A DNA stretch of 18,919 nt from an uncultured Erysipelotrichaceae bacterium (lineage in GTDB: Bacteria > Bacillota_I > Bacilli_A > RFN20 > CAG-826), in the NCBI GenBank assembly GCA_902799855.1, contig CADCCA010000031.1, forward strand, positions 1 through 18,919, written 5' to 3'. This document shows positions 1 through 8,060 of this stretch, piece by piece. The position numbers and the translations under genes are program-made. The notes beneath the pieces were generated by a model, which ran no database searches, was not told the DNA's origin, and saw only the letters and a list, made by a program, of their open reading frames with translations. The first letter of the stretch is position 1. The number at the start of each line of letters is the position of its first letter.

Positions 1-363
1 TTACCAAATCCTGAGAATTATGAAAAATACGCAACCGCTTTATTGGCGATTATCTTAGCCTCATCTATTATCTTTGAATTAATCGGACCAGTATTAGCGA
101 AGTTCGGTCTCTATGCTTCTCATTCCTATGGACACGAAGATATTAATGATGTGGCGCCAGAAAACAATCTCAATGTTGTTGCTGAAGAAGGCTCGTCCAA
201 AGAGATTGATACATTAGCCGCGCAAATCAATCACATATCAAAGGAAATTCCTCCGATTGCCCCAGAAGAAGCAGAAGAGAAAGCCTTTACAGAAGCGGCA
301 GAAGAATATTATGAAAACGAAGTGTATCCTCGTCATCATCGAGGATTTATAAACCGCAAATAG
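1..363 (+). CDS. C-terminal fragment of a probable cation:proton antiporter
   Basis: The frame is open from base 1, so this is the 3' end of a longer gene that begins outside the window; only about 120 residues are visible and the stop is TAG. The first part holds one hydrophobic helix (roughly residues 13–35, containing SSIIFELIGPVLAKFGL), which resembles the last transmembrane helix of CPA-type Na+(K+)/H+ exchangers. An acidic, probably cytoplasmic tail of about 80 residues follows, rich in Glu and Ala and ending in a short basic stretch (HHRG..NRK). The family call rests on that single helix and the topology, so it is moderate. MgtC follows 11 bases downstream with its own ribosome binding site, suggesting a shared transcript for membrane ion homeostasis genes. 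An internal TTG at 43 is not the start, because the sequence upstream of it continues in frame with protein-like composition. Confidence 0.6.
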   Translation, partial: LPNPENYEKYATALLAIILASSIIFELIGPVLAKFGLYASHSYGHEDINDVAPENNLNVVAEEGSSKEIDTLAAQINHISKEIPPIAPEEAEEKAFTEAAEEYYENEVYPRHHRGFINRK

Positions 364-374
364 GAGGAAATCTT

Positions 375-1142
375 ATGTTGTTACCATTATTAAGCGATGT
401 GGAAGAAACTACCACTCCAGCATTAAGTGCCATTGATCCAATTAATAAACTCGTACCATTCTTAGGTGAATTTAACATTTGGACAATCCTTATTAGACTT
501 GTTTTAGCCTTTTTAATCGGTGCTTTATTCGGTTTTGAAAGAAGTAGAAAAAGACATACCGCTGGCTTTAGAACATTTATCTTTGTGGCGTTATTCTCCA
601 CAATTGCCGCATTGACAGATGTTTATTTCTCCGTTAATTTTGGTGAAATATTCCCAGCCATTACAACCGCTGTTGTTTTAGGTGGTGCTATCATCTCTGG
701 TAACACCCTTCTTTACTCCTCTAAAAACCAAATCAAAGGTTTAACAACCGCTGTGGCGTTATGGCTTACCGGCATTATCGGTGCTGCTTTGGGCGCAGGT
801 TTTTATACCGCTGCTTTAATCGGTGTCGTTTTAGCGTTCATTACTTTAAACGCTATGCCAAAAGTGGAAGTCTTTATGAAGAACAAGAGCAATCACTTTG
901 AAATTCATTTAGAACTCAAGAATAGAAATGACTTAGTGAACTTCACCGGTGTTGTTCGTAAATTAGGCTTAAAGATTACCGATATTGAAGCCAATCCTGC
1001 TTACGCTAATACAGGTTTAGGTGTTTATACTATCTCATTAACTATTAAATCTAATGAATTAAAGAAATACAAAACTCATAAAGAAATTATTGAAGCTTTG
1101 CAAACATTAGAATACATTAACTGTATTGAAGAAATTGACTAA
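375..1142 (+). CDS. MgtC/SapB family membrane protein
   Basis: A 255-residue polytopic membrane protein. After a hydrophilic N-terminus of about 35 residues come four to five hydrophobic segments (about 37–165). They include the family hallmark, an Arg-rich loop GFERSRKRHTAGFRTFIF near residues 53–70, which corresponds to the GxERxxxxxxAGxRT motif of MgtC/SapB proteins. A soluble C-terminal domain of about 85 residues (from about 172) has the predicted alternation of strands and helices of the ACT-like tail found in longer family members. MgtC proteins are linked to magnesium limitation and modulation of the F-type ATPase in some pathogens; the function of this homologue is not known. The start is the ATG at 375, preceded by a strong AGGAGG eight bases upstream. 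It lies between an antiporter fragment and rlmB; the rlmB start codon follows after a single base, so the two are probably translated in coupling. Confidence 0.85.
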   Translation: MLLPLLSDVEETTTPALSAIDPINKLVPFLGEFNIWTILIRLVLAFLIGALFGFERSRKRHTAGFRTFIFVALFSTIAALTDVYFSVNFGEIFPAITTAVVLGGAIISGNTLLYSSKNQIKGLTTAVALWLTGIIGAALGAGFYTAALIGVVLAFITLNAMPKVEVFMKNKSNHFEIHLELKNRNDLVNFTGVVRKLGLKITDIEANPAYANTGLGVYTISLTIKSNELKKYKTHKEIIEALQTLEYINCIEEID

Positions 1143-1143
1143 T

Positions 1144-1863
1144 ATGAAAGATATTAATCTTATTTATGGTAAGAATCCTGTGATTGAGGCCATTCGTGCT
1201 AAGAAGGTCATCAAGGTTTTTGCTGTGAACAATTTTAACGATCAAAAGATTAATTCTTTAATAAAAGAAAACCATTTGAATGTTTCTTATATCTCTAATA
1301 ATGAAATGGATAAAATGTGCGATGGAGTTCATCAAGGTATAGCGGCCGAACTCAAAGCCTATCAAACAGTCGCATTAGAAGAGATTATCAATAAAGCAAA
1401 AAAGAAAGAGAAAAAGATTATTGTCATGTTGGACAATATCTCTGATCCACACAATTTAGGCGCTATTCTCAGAAGCGCTGATGTATTTGAGGCTTCAGGA
1501 ATTGTTTTACCGAAACATAATTCCGTGACCCTCAATGCCACTGTGGCAAAGACTAGTGCTGGGGCTATTAATTATGTTCCAGTAGCAGTCGTTAATAACC
1601 TCAATCAAGCAATTAAAACTTTAAAGGAAGAAGGGTATTGGATAGTCGCTACAGATGGTAGTGCAGAAATATCTTATTCTTCGTTGAAATACGATTTTCC
1701 AGTAGTGGTTGTAATTGGTAGTGAAGGCAAGGGAGTCTCCCCGTTAGTACTCAAAAATTCAGATTACATTGTCAAGATACCTCAGTTCGGACATGTTAAT
1801 TCATTAAACGCCTCTGTTGCTGCCGGCATCCTTTTAGCGGAGGTGCATAAATCAAATTCCTAA
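1144..1863 (+). CDS. rlmB: 23S rRNA (guanosine-2'-O-)-methyltransferase RlmB (TrmH/SpoU family)
   Basis: A 239-residue SPOUT methyltransferase that uses S-adenosylmethionine to methylate a 23S rRNA ribose (G2251 in E. coli numbering). The N-terminal substrate-binding domain (about 1–75, beginning with IYGKNPVIEAI) is typical of RlmB rather than of the shorter TrmL. The three SpoU motifs are complete: motif 1 NISDPHNLGAILRSADVF at 98–115 with its Asn and catalytic-type Arg, motif 2 IGSEGKGVS near 191–199, and motif 3 NSLNASVAAGI at 219–229. I chose ATG 1144, which yields the canonical N-terminus. An upstream in-frame TTG at 1126 lies inside mgtC and would add six residues that family members lack. 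There is no good Shine–Dalgarno sequence, but the mgtC stop is only one base upstream, fitting translational coupling. In Bacillota rlmB normally lies just before sigH, and the same order is seen here. Confidence 0.93.
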   Translation: MKDINLIYGKNPVIEAIRAKKVIKVFAVNNFNDQKINSLIKENHLNVSYISNNEMDKMCDGVHQGIAAELKAYQTVALEEIINKAKKKEKKIIVMLDNISDPHNLGAILRSADVFEASGIVLPKHNSVTLNATVAKTSAGAINYVPVAVVNNLNQAIKTLKEEGYWIVATDGSAEISYSSLKYDFPVVVVIGSEGKGVSPLVLKNSDYIVKIPQFGHVNSLNASVAAGILLAEVHKSNS

Positions 1864-1878
1864 AAAGGAGGGAGATTT

Positions 1879-2508
1879 ATGCCTAAGAGATCATACAACC
1901 GCATTTTGGACGAACATCTCCACATCTTGATTTCCCAAGGAAATCATGAAGCTTTTGAACGGCTCGAGAAACGCTATCAGAGACACAACTTGCGCCTATG
2001 CCGAGAATTATATTCTCAGTACAAAAAGACAGGTATCACTCTTCGTGAAATTAGTAGTGTATGTAACAGTTGCTTTTTAGCAGCAGTGAAAAAATACGAT
2101 CCACAACTAAATTCGTTTTATTCCTTTTGGCGAGATAACGCCATCCATAGTGTGATGAACTATTTAGTGGAAAACGCTTATGTGGCTAATTACGAAGAGT
2201 TTAAAAGCCTTGTCTCATTAGACGAGCAAGCAAGTGAGAGAATGTCGTTCGGTGATGTTTTATGCGAAAAAGATGATGATCCTCTAAAAAGAAAAATGAT
2301 TTTAGATATCAAAATCTTTGTCGAAAAGAACAGAGCTTCCTATACAGGAGCAGAATACACTCTTTTAAAGCTTGTTTTAGATGGTTATTCTTTGGCCGAT
2401 TTAGAGCATAGTGGGGTTATGAGCAAATCGACTTTATATTTAACCTTCAAATCTGCGGTTGAAAAATTGAAAAGATTGATTGAAAGAGCAAAAAGAAATA
2501 CTCCATAA
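1879..2508 (+). CDS. Divergent sigma-70 family factor, SigH-like
   Basis: A 209-residue protein with the organisation of a two-domain alternative sigma factor. The N-terminal part (about 10–100) reads like sigma region 2: ISQGNHEAFERLEKRY matches the usual opening, and FYSFWRDNAIHSVMNYL at residues 80–96 matches the aromatic-rich core- and -10-binding helix (FsTYAyWWIRqaI in housekeeping factors). The C-terminal part (about 155–205) resembles a region 4 helix-turn-helix (YTLLKLVLDGYSLADLE…KSTLYLTFKSAVEKLK). The middle is short and acidic, with no region 3. It follows rlmB by 15 bases with a strong AAGGAGG. In Bacillus the order is rlmB–yacP–sigH, so position supports a SigH orthologue, but similarity is weak and conserved residues differ. 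Its promoters and cues cannot be read from the sequence. It could instead be a degenerate regulator that only retains the sigma fold. Confidence 0.65.
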   Translation: MPKRSYNRILDEHLHILISQGNHEAFERLEKRYQRHNLRLCRELYSQYKKTGITLREISSVCNSCFLAAVKKYDPQLNSFYSFWRDNAIHSVMNYLVENAYVANYEEFKSLVSLDEQASERMSFGDVLCEKDDDPLKRKMILDIKIFVEKNRASYTGAEYTLLKLVLDGYSLADLEHSGVMSKSTLYLTFKSAVEKLKRLIERAKRNTP

Positions 2509-2565
2509 TATCAATCAATTCACATAGTGAGAAAGTCAATGTCGATATTTATTTTTGCGATTGCG

Positions 2566-2574
2566 TGATATAAT
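2566..2574 (+). promoter_or_regulatory. Extended -10 promoter of ecfA1, immediately upstream of the start codon
   Basis: TGATATAAT is a perfect extended -10 element (TG at 2566–2567, TATAAT at 2569–2574). No convincing -35 hexamer lies 16–18 bases upstream, which is usual for extended -10 promoters. Normal spacing predicts transcription starting near 2581–2582, that is, on the ATG of ecfA1 at 2582, giving a leaderless mRNA. Confidence 0.7.
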
Positions 2575-2581
2575 GCCTAGC

Positions 2582-3400
2582 ATGAGCAAATTAGAAATTA
2601 AGAATCTTTGCTTCTCCTACGACAAAACGAAACCTGTTATCGATGATATTTCTTTATCCATTGATAAAGGTTCTTTTGTTGTGGTCTTAGGCCATAATGG
2701 TTCTGGTAAATCAACGTTAGCCAAATTAATCGTTGGTTTATTAGAAAAGAGCAGTGGCCAAATCTTTTTTGATGACGAAGAAATCACCAAAAAGAACATT
2801 AAAAATCTTCAAACCAAAACAGCGTTAGTCTTCCAAAACCCTGATAATCAATTCATCGGTGCGACAGTGGAAGATGATATCGCCTTTGGTTTAGAAAATA
2901 GACAAGTTCCCCATGAACAAATGCAAGAAGAGATCAATAAGTTCGCTGAAAGTGTAGGGATGCTCGAATATTTAGATAAAGAACCAATCAATCTTTCCGG
3001 TGGTCAAAAACAAAGAGTAGCATTAGCGGGCGCTTTGATTTTAAGACCAGAAATCTTAATTTTGGATGAAGCAACATCCATGCTCGATCCAAAGGGCAAA
3101 GCTACAGTGCGAAAGATTATTGATAAGATTCATAAAGAAAATCCAGATTTGACAATCATCAGCATTACTCATGATATCGATGAAGCTCTTTTATGCGACA
3201 AGGTATTCATTTTATCCAAAGGAAAACTTGTTAAAAATGGTGCTCCTCAAGAAGTTTTAAGAGATGAAAAATCCCTCTTAGAAATCAAGTTAGATATGCC
3301 GTTTATTTATCGTGTTGAGAAAAAACTAAGCGACATGGGTATCAATTCTCACGCTGAAAACATCGATCAACTAGTGGAGGATATATGGGCATTAAAGTAG
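2582..3400 (+). CDS. ecfA1: Energy-coupling factor transporter ATPase EcfA1
   Basis: A 272-residue ABC ATPase, one of the two motor subunits of group II ECF transporters that import vitamins and trace cofactors together with EcfT and exchangeable S subunits. Walker A GHNGSGKST is at 37–45, a Q-loop sits in VFQNPDNQF near residue 87, the signature LSGGQKQR is at 138–145, Walker B ILILDEA has its catalytic Glu at 163, and the H-loop is in SITHDIDEA. NPDNQF after the Q-loop and a C-terminal extension are typical of EcfA1. I chose ATG 2582 because MSKLEIKNLCFSY is the canonical opening. An in-frame ATG at 2573 overlaps the promoter -10 and a TTG at 2555 lies upstream of it, so both are excluded if that promoter is used. 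No Shine–Dalgarno sequence precedes 2582. The 3' end overlaps ecfA2 by 16 bases. Confidence 0.95.
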   Translation: MSKLEIKNLCFSYDKTKPVIDDISLSIDKGSFVVVLGHNGSGKSTLAKLIVGLLEKSSGQIFFDDEEITKKNIKNLQTKTALVFQNPDNQFIGATVEDDIAFGLENRQVPHEQMQEEINKFAESVGMLEYLDKEPINLSGGQKQRVALAGALILRPEILILDEATSMLDPKGKATVRKIIDKIHKENPDLTIISITHDIDEALLCDKVFILSKGKLVKNGAPQEVLRDEKSLLEIKLDMPFIYRVEKKLSDMGINSHAENIDQLVEDIWALK

Positions 3401-4242
3401 AAAATCTTTTCTATACATACCAAAAGAAAGCCTCCAACAGCACATTAGCGTTAGACAATGTTTCTTTAAGCATTGAGGAAAATGATTTTGTCGCAATTGT
3501 TGGTGAAACTGGTAGTGGTAAATCCACACTGGCTCAAACTTTTAATGCGCTTATCATTCCTGATCAAGGCGAAGTTAAGGTTGATGATTTTATCGTTTCT
3601 TACAAAAACCGTAAGAGCAGAAAAATGCGTAATTTAAGAAAGAAAGTTGGCCTTGTTTTCCAATTCCCAGAATATCAATTATTCGAAGAATCAGTGGAAA
3701 AAGACGTCGCTTTTGGTGTGAAAAACTTCGGAGTTAAAAACGAAGAAGCTTTAGAGGCCGCTCATAAGGCCCTTAATAGAGTTGGATTAGACGAATCTTA
3801 TTATAAGCGTCCACCTTTTGAATTATCTGGTGGTGAAAGAAGAAAAGTTGCTATCGCCGGTATTTTAGCCCTCGATCCAGATATTATCATCTTTGATGAA
3901 CCAACTGTGGGATTTGATCCTGCTAGTGCTAAAGAGTTGATGAGTTTAATCGTTTCTATGCACGAACTCGGTAAAACAATTATCGTTATCACCCATGATA
4001 TGGACTTAGTGAATGAATATGCTAAAAAGGTCATCATGATGGAAAAAGGTAAAGTAGTGTTTGAAGGTACTCCTTCTGAATTATTTACCCATTCCCAAAA
4101 TAACGATTGTTTAGACATTCCAAAAGTCGTTAAACTCGCCATTGCCTTAAAGGATAAGGGCATTGATATCGATGTTAATCAAATACACGATATTGATGAT
4201 TTAGTTAACGCGATAGATAAGTGGAGGAAGAGTAATGGCTAG
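3385..4242 (+). CDS. ecfA2: Energy-coupling factor transporter ATPase EcfA2
   Basis: The second, 285-residue ATPase of the ECF module, which pairs with EcfA1 to form the nucleotide-binding heterodimer under EcfT. Walker A GETGSGKST is at 40–48, the Q-loop lies in VFQFPEYQLFE, the signature LSGGERRKVAIAG begins at 147, Walker B IIIFDEP has Asp171 and Glu172, and the H-loop is in VITHDMD. FPEYQLF after the Q-loop and the RRKVAIAG version of the signature are characteristic of EcfA2 rather than EcfA1. The start ATG 3385 lies inside the end of ecfA1 and has GGAGG in good position within the ecfA1 coding sequence. The 3' end overlaps ecfT by 8 bases, so the three subunits are translated as a tightly coupled set, as expected for a fixed-stoichiometry complex. 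Confidence 0.95.
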   Translation: MGIKVENLFYTYQKKASNSTLALDNVSLSIEENDFVAIVGETGSGKSTLAQTFNALIIPDQGEVKVDDFIVSYKNRKSRKMRNLRKKVGLVFQFPEYQLFEESVEKDVAFGVKNFGVKNEEALEAAHKALNRVGLDESYYKRPPFELSGGERRKVAIAGILALDPDIIIFDEPTVGFDPASAKELMSLIVSMHELGKTIIVITHDMDLVNEYAKKVIMMEKGKVVFEGTPSELFTHSQNNDCLDIPKVVKLAIALKDKGIDIDVNQIHDIDDLVNAIDKWRKSNG

Positions 4243-5113
4243 CACAACATTTGGTCGTTATACATTCCGTAATACATTTGTCCATCGTTTAGATGCGAGA
4301 AATAAAATACTCCTCATGATTTTATGCATGGTGGGTATCTTTTTCCAATTCCATATGTGGTCCACTTCATTATTCTTAAGTGGTCTATATTTCCTCGCTC
4401 TTATCATTATTATGATTATCTCTAGAGTGAGTTTCTTTAGCCTCTTTAAATCATTAGGAGGTATGTGGCTATTCATCATTTTATTAATGGCCATCTATAT
4501 CTTCATTCCAAACAATAATTACTATTTACCAGTAGCGTTCAACATTGGTTCATTAAGCGTTAGATGGGATGCTTTCTGCCAAACTGGTTATATCATTCTC
4601 CGCTTAATCATGATGATTTCGTTGACCATGGTATTAACTTCCACAACTAAACCGATGGATATGACCAATGCCTTTGAATGGTATATGCTCCCACTTAAGC
4701 CATTGCATTTCCCATCACATGAAATCGCGATGACCTTATCAATTGCTTTAAGATTCATCCCAACTTTACTTGATGAAACAGAAAGAATTATGAAAGCCCA
4801 AGCTTCTCGTGGTGTGGACTTTAACCATGGTGGTTTATTCAAACGCATGGGCGCCGTTATCGCTTTAATCATCCCATTATTCGTCTCCGCTTTAGAAAGA
4901 AGCGAAGAGCTCGCTAATGCGATGATTGTCAGAGGCTATGATCCAAGAGCAAAACGCACTAAATATCGTTTATTAAGATTCTCTTGGAGAGATTTAATTA
5001 CCTTCCTTCTTGTCGGATTAGCGTTCGCTGGAATCATTGTTTTATTCGTTTATGACAATAATGGTAGTGATTTAGATTTAATCTATCGCTTATTCAATGT
5101 GAAAGGATTCTAA
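4235..5113 (+). CDS. ecfT: Energy-coupling factor transporter transmembrane protein EcfT
   Basis: The 292-residue membrane scaffold of the ECF transporter. It opens with TFRNTFVHRLDARNKIL, the usual EcfT N-terminus, followed by hydrophobic segments to about residue 135 and a final helix near 250–275. The cytoplasmic coupling helices carry the two diagnostic motifs: ASRG at 190–193 and VRGYD with its Arg at 233, the Ala-Arg-Gly signatures that dock into the ATPases. Length is slightly above the common 265 residues. The start is the ATG at 4235, with GGAGGA upstream inside ecfA2. No S component is encoded beside it, so this is a shared, group II-type module that must recruit substrate-binding subunits encoded elsewhere. 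The truA start codon follows after one base. Confidence 0.94.
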   Translation: MASTTFGRYTFRNTFVHRLDARNKILLMILCMVGIFFQFHMWSTSLFLSGLYFLALIIIMIISRVSFFSLFKSLGGMWLFIILLMAIYIFIPNNNYYLPVAFNIGSLSVRWDAFCQTGYIILRLIMMISLTMVLTSTTKPMDMTNAFEWYMLPLKPLHFPSHEIAMTLSIALRFIPTLLDETERIMKAQASRGVDFNHGGLFKRMGAVIALIIPLFVSALERSEELANAMIVRGYDPRAKRTKYRLLRFSWRDLITFLLVGLAFAGIIVLFVYDNNGSDLDLIYRLFNVKGF

Positions 5114-5114
5114 T

Positions 5115-5846
5115 ATGAGAGTGTTAGGTGTTTGTTCTTATAAAGGCACGAAATATTATGGCTGGCAAAAACAAGTCGGTTTTATCAGTGTTCAATCAAC
5201 CATTGAAGAAGTCCTTTCTAAGATATATGACACTCCAATAAATATTACCGGTTCAGGCAGAACCGATGCAGGCGTGCATGCATTAAGACAATATTTTCAC
5301 TTCGATGCACCTAAAGAAAAAGATTTAAAACAACTCGCTTATGCAATGAATAAAATGCTTCCAGAAGACATTAAGATTTTATCTTTTGAAGCGGTGGATG
5401 ATAATTTCCATGCTAGATATAACGCTAAAAAGAAAATCTATGAATATCGCATAGTGTTAAATAACAAAGATCCATTCCTCACTGATTTAGCCTATGTCTA
5501 TCCAATGGAATTTGATTTAGATTTATTCAAACAAGCATTAAATAAATTTGTAGGAAAACACAATTACCAAGACTTCACTTCCAAAGAAGAAGATGAAGGA
5601 GAATTCATTAGAGAAATCTATGAAATTAATGTAGAAAATAATAAAGATGATATCCGCGTAAGGTTTGTTGGTAACGGCTTTATGCGCTACCAAATTAGAA
5701 ATATGATTGGGGCTTCTATCAGTGTTGCTAATAAAAAAGAAGCCATCGATTTTATTGATTATCATTTAAATGATAGTAAAATAAGAGAAGTTATTTCTTA
5801 TAAAGCACCAGCGTGCGGTTTATACCTTGTTGACGTTTTGTATTAG
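5115..5846 (+). CDS. truA: tRNA pseudouridine(38-40) synthase TruA
   Basis: A 243-residue enzyme that isomerises uridines 38–40 in the anticodon arm of many tRNAs. The N-terminus SYKGTKYYGWQKQ and the catalytic motif GRTDAGVHA, with the nucleophilic Asp at residue 51, are unmistakable. Further conserved blocks are the FHARYNAKKKIYEYRI stretch and the C-terminal FVGNGFMRYQIRNMIGA block around residues 184–200. Length fits the family. Start ATG 5115 has AAAGGA eight bases upstream within ecfT. The ecfA1–ecfA2–ecfT–truA order is the classic Bacillota arrangement, in which rplM and rpsI would normally follow directly; here they are displaced by about 4.2 kb. No terminator is visible after the stop, and the next gene starts 21 bases on. 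Confidence 0.96.
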   Translation: MRVLGVCSYKGTKYYGWQKQVGFISVQSTIEEVLSKIYDTPINITGSGRTDAGVHALRQYFHFDAPKEKDLKQLAYAMNKMLPEDIKILSFEAVDDNFHARYNAKKKIYEYRIVLNNKDPFLTDLAYVYPMEFDLDLFKQALNKFVGKHNYQDFTSKEEDEGEFIREIYEINVENNKDDIRVRFVGNGFMRYQIRNMIGASISVANKKEAIDFIDYHLNDSKIREVISYKAPACGLYLVDVLY

Positions 5847-5867
5847 TAATTAAAAGAGGTAAATATT

Positions 5868-8054
5868 ATGAAAACAAAATTATTTGCTATTTTAGGTTTG
5901 GTACTAGCGATGGGCATTACTGCTTGTAATGACACTCCAGCGGCTACTTCAAAAAATAGTTCTCAAGAACAACAAAGTTCCAGTAGTGAGGAAGCTTCAT
6001 CCTCAAGCGATGGAACATCTTCGTCTCAAGCTTCAAGCTTTTTCAGTTCTTTAATTAGTTCTTCACAAACCTCTTCAAGCTCTCAAACTACTTCCAGTTC
6101 TCAAAAGAGTTCATCTAGTGAACAAAAGAGTTCTTCTTCACAAGAGAGCTCATCAAGTGCCGCTAGTAGTTCAAGTCAAGCCAGCAGTTCTTCGGTTCAC
6201 ACTCACTCATGGGGCGAAGGAGTGGTGACTACAGAAGCGGGTTGTGAAACAAAAGGTGTTAGAACCTTTACATGTTCATGTGGCCAAACAAAAACAGAAG
6301 AAATTGCTGCTTTAGGTCATGATTATGGCAACTTAGTAGAAGGATATTTACCTTCATATTTCTATGATGGTTCACAAAGTTACTATAAATGCAGTAGATG
6401 CAATCAATACTTCGATGCATCAAAACAAAAAACCACAGAAGAAAAATTAAAACTCGGAAGAGCAGGTGATAGCATCGCTATCTCAGTTAACAATGTTCAA
6501 AAAGCTTTATTCGATCAAATTGATAAAAGAGAAGAAGTTGTTACTTGGGCATATTTCGGATTAGAAGTGGCCACTGATGATATGATTACAATAACAAAAC
6601 CAGGCGACACGTCATATAAATATCAGTTCTTTGGCAAAGGTAATATCGACCAAGATGGCAAAGTTCTTACTGCTGGGAAAGTTGATTTAGGCCTAACTGC
6701 TACTCCTAACGGTTTCGCTCTTAATGTCAGTGGCTATAAATATCCAGGCTTAGTAGTCAAAGTTAACGATGATGAATATCCATTAAATAAAGTTACATAT
6801 CTTGAAAACGACAAAGAAACATATATCTATGGTTACCATTATTTCAATGTCGGTGACAAAATGACAGTCGTGGATAATATTAACAACATTACCTATGACT
6901 TTGATGATTTAGAAGATGATGTCCTTTGGAACGTTTATGACTTTGAAAAAGGCACAAATAACGAAATCGTTTTCAAAAAGCAAGCTAGATTCGGTATTGA
7001 ATTTGATCGTGGTGGTGATAAGAAGATTTCTATCACAAAGACATTCGGACCTTCTCAAACTTTTGAACATTGCGATATTGCTTTCATAGATGGTAGAGGC
7101 AATGAAATAATGACAGAGACAACATACGCTCCGACAAGTCCAGAATATGAAGAATTCACATGGTATCTCACTCACGAAAAAGTCGTTAACAACCAAGATA
7201 TTGTAGATTTCCTATCTATAAACGGCTTAACCATTTATTTCAAGTCTGTTACTCTTGAAGTGGGCGAGCGTTTCATTGTCACGGGTTTTCCTTCAGATTT
7301 TGGTGTATTATTTGATAATCTTGTCGATTTAAGAGTAGATGAAGGCGCAATTTCTCAAGACGGTGACTACATAAAAATTATGAAAGCAGGTACATACGAA
7401 GTCGGTTACGTTCCATGCTGTAATAGTCTTTACATTTATAGTTCCCAGATTGAAACTAACGATGCTTATGTAATGGTTGGTGGCAATTTTTATCCATTAA
7501 CCAAAGATGCTGATAACAATGTTACTTACACCGCTCATTTTGAAAAGAATCAATATGCTGTCTTTATGGATAGCTCCTATCAACCAATCACTCCAAATCA
7601 AGTGGGAATTTCGATGGGCACACCTGCTCATGCTTCAAGTTTCATGATTTATTTCGACAAAGCAGGCACATTCACTTTGACTTTGAATCTAGAAACAAAA
7701 CATCTTAGTGTTGATGCTGTTGAGCTTGATCCAGAAGAAACACCAACCGAAATTACAGGTGCTTATTTAATCGGCTCAGGTGGAATGTCCGCGAGAATGG
7801 TGAATAATCCAAATGATGCAGATGAATTGATGAAAGAGTATGTTGAGATGAAAGCCTCCTCAGGCGGCACGGTTTATATCTCCGTCTACGATGAAAATTT
7901 ATCTGGCAATCTTTCTGGAGTAACTTTATCCAGCGATAGTTCTTCTGTTGCGACGACTATGGGCTCACTATTCTATCTCACAACAGGTCCAGGAACATAT
8001 AGCTTCTATCTCAACAAGAAAACACTTGTTTTAAGAATTGTTAAGGTTTCATAA
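5868..8054 (+). CDS. Large serine-linker surface lipoprotein of unknown function
   Basis: A 728-residue predicted lipoprotein. The signal peptide is residues 1–19 with lipobox ITAC, giving lipidated Cys20. Residues about 28–110 form a low-complexity Ser/Gln/Glu linker, likely a flexible stalk, encoded by mixed TCN and AGY serine codons. From His111 to His151 there is a Cys/His-rich module (HTHSWGEG… CSCGQTK …ALGHDYG) of the kind repeated in many gut Bacillota surface proteins, followed by a CSRC pair at 175 and 178; metal binding is possible but unproven. The remaining 520 or so residues look β-rich. The last 130 contain two short similar units (GTFTLTLNLETKHLSV and GTYSFYLNKKTLVLRI) that suggest carbohydrate-binding-like β-sandwich domains. 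No catalytic motif is recognised. The RBS is AGAGG. It sits 21 bases after truA, so readthrough from the ecf–truA operon is possible. Confidence 0.8.
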   Translation: MKTKLFAILGLVLAMGITACNDTPAATSKNSSQEQQSSSSEEASSSSDGTSSSQASSFFSSLISSSQTSSSSQTTSSSQKSSSSEQKSSSSQESSSSAASSSSQASSSSVHTHSWGEGVVTTEAGCETKGVRTFTCSCGQTKTEEIAALGHDYGNLVEGYLPSYFYDGSQSYYKCSRCNQYFDASKQKTTEEKLKLGRAGDSIAISVNNVQKALFDQIDKREEVVTWAYFGLEVATDDMITITKPGDTSYKYQFFGKGNIDQDGKVLTAGKVDLGLTATPNGFALNVSGYKYPGLVVKVNDDEYPLNKVTYLENDKETYIYGYHYFNVGDKMTVVDNINNITYDFDDLEDDVLWNVYDFEKGTNNEIVFKKQARFGIEFDRGGDKKISITKTFGPSQTFEHCDIAFIDGRGNEIMTETTYAPTSPEYEEFTWYLTHEKVVNNQDIVDFLSINGLTIYFKSVTLEVGERFIVTGFPSDFGVLFDNLVDLRVDEGAISQDGDYIKIMKAGTYEVGYVPCCNSLYIYSSQIETNDAYVMVGGNFYPLTKDADNNVTYTAHFEKNQYAVFMDSSYQPITPNQVGISMGTPAHASSFMIYFDKAGTFTLTLNLETKHLSVDAVELDPEETPTEITGAYLIGSGGMSARMVNNPNDADELMKEYVEMKASSGGTVYISVYDENLSGNLSGVTLSSDSSSVATTMGSLFYLTTGPGTYSFYLNKKTLVLRIVKVS

Positions 8055-8060
8055 ACATTT

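Noticed and set aside
43..363. A separate small gene starting at TTG 43
   Set aside because: The frame is open back to base 1 and encodes continuous membrane-protein sequence; the TTG is internal to a truncated upstream gene.
1126..1143. TTG 1126 as the rlmB start
   Set aside because: It lies inside mgtC, adds six residues not typical of RlmB, and ATG 1144 gives the canonical N-terminus.
5950..6200. Ser-rich segment as a DNA tandem repeat or CRISPR-like array
   Set aside because: Serine codons are mixed (TCN and AGY) with no constant DNA unit or spacing; it is a protein linker, not a nucleotide repeat.
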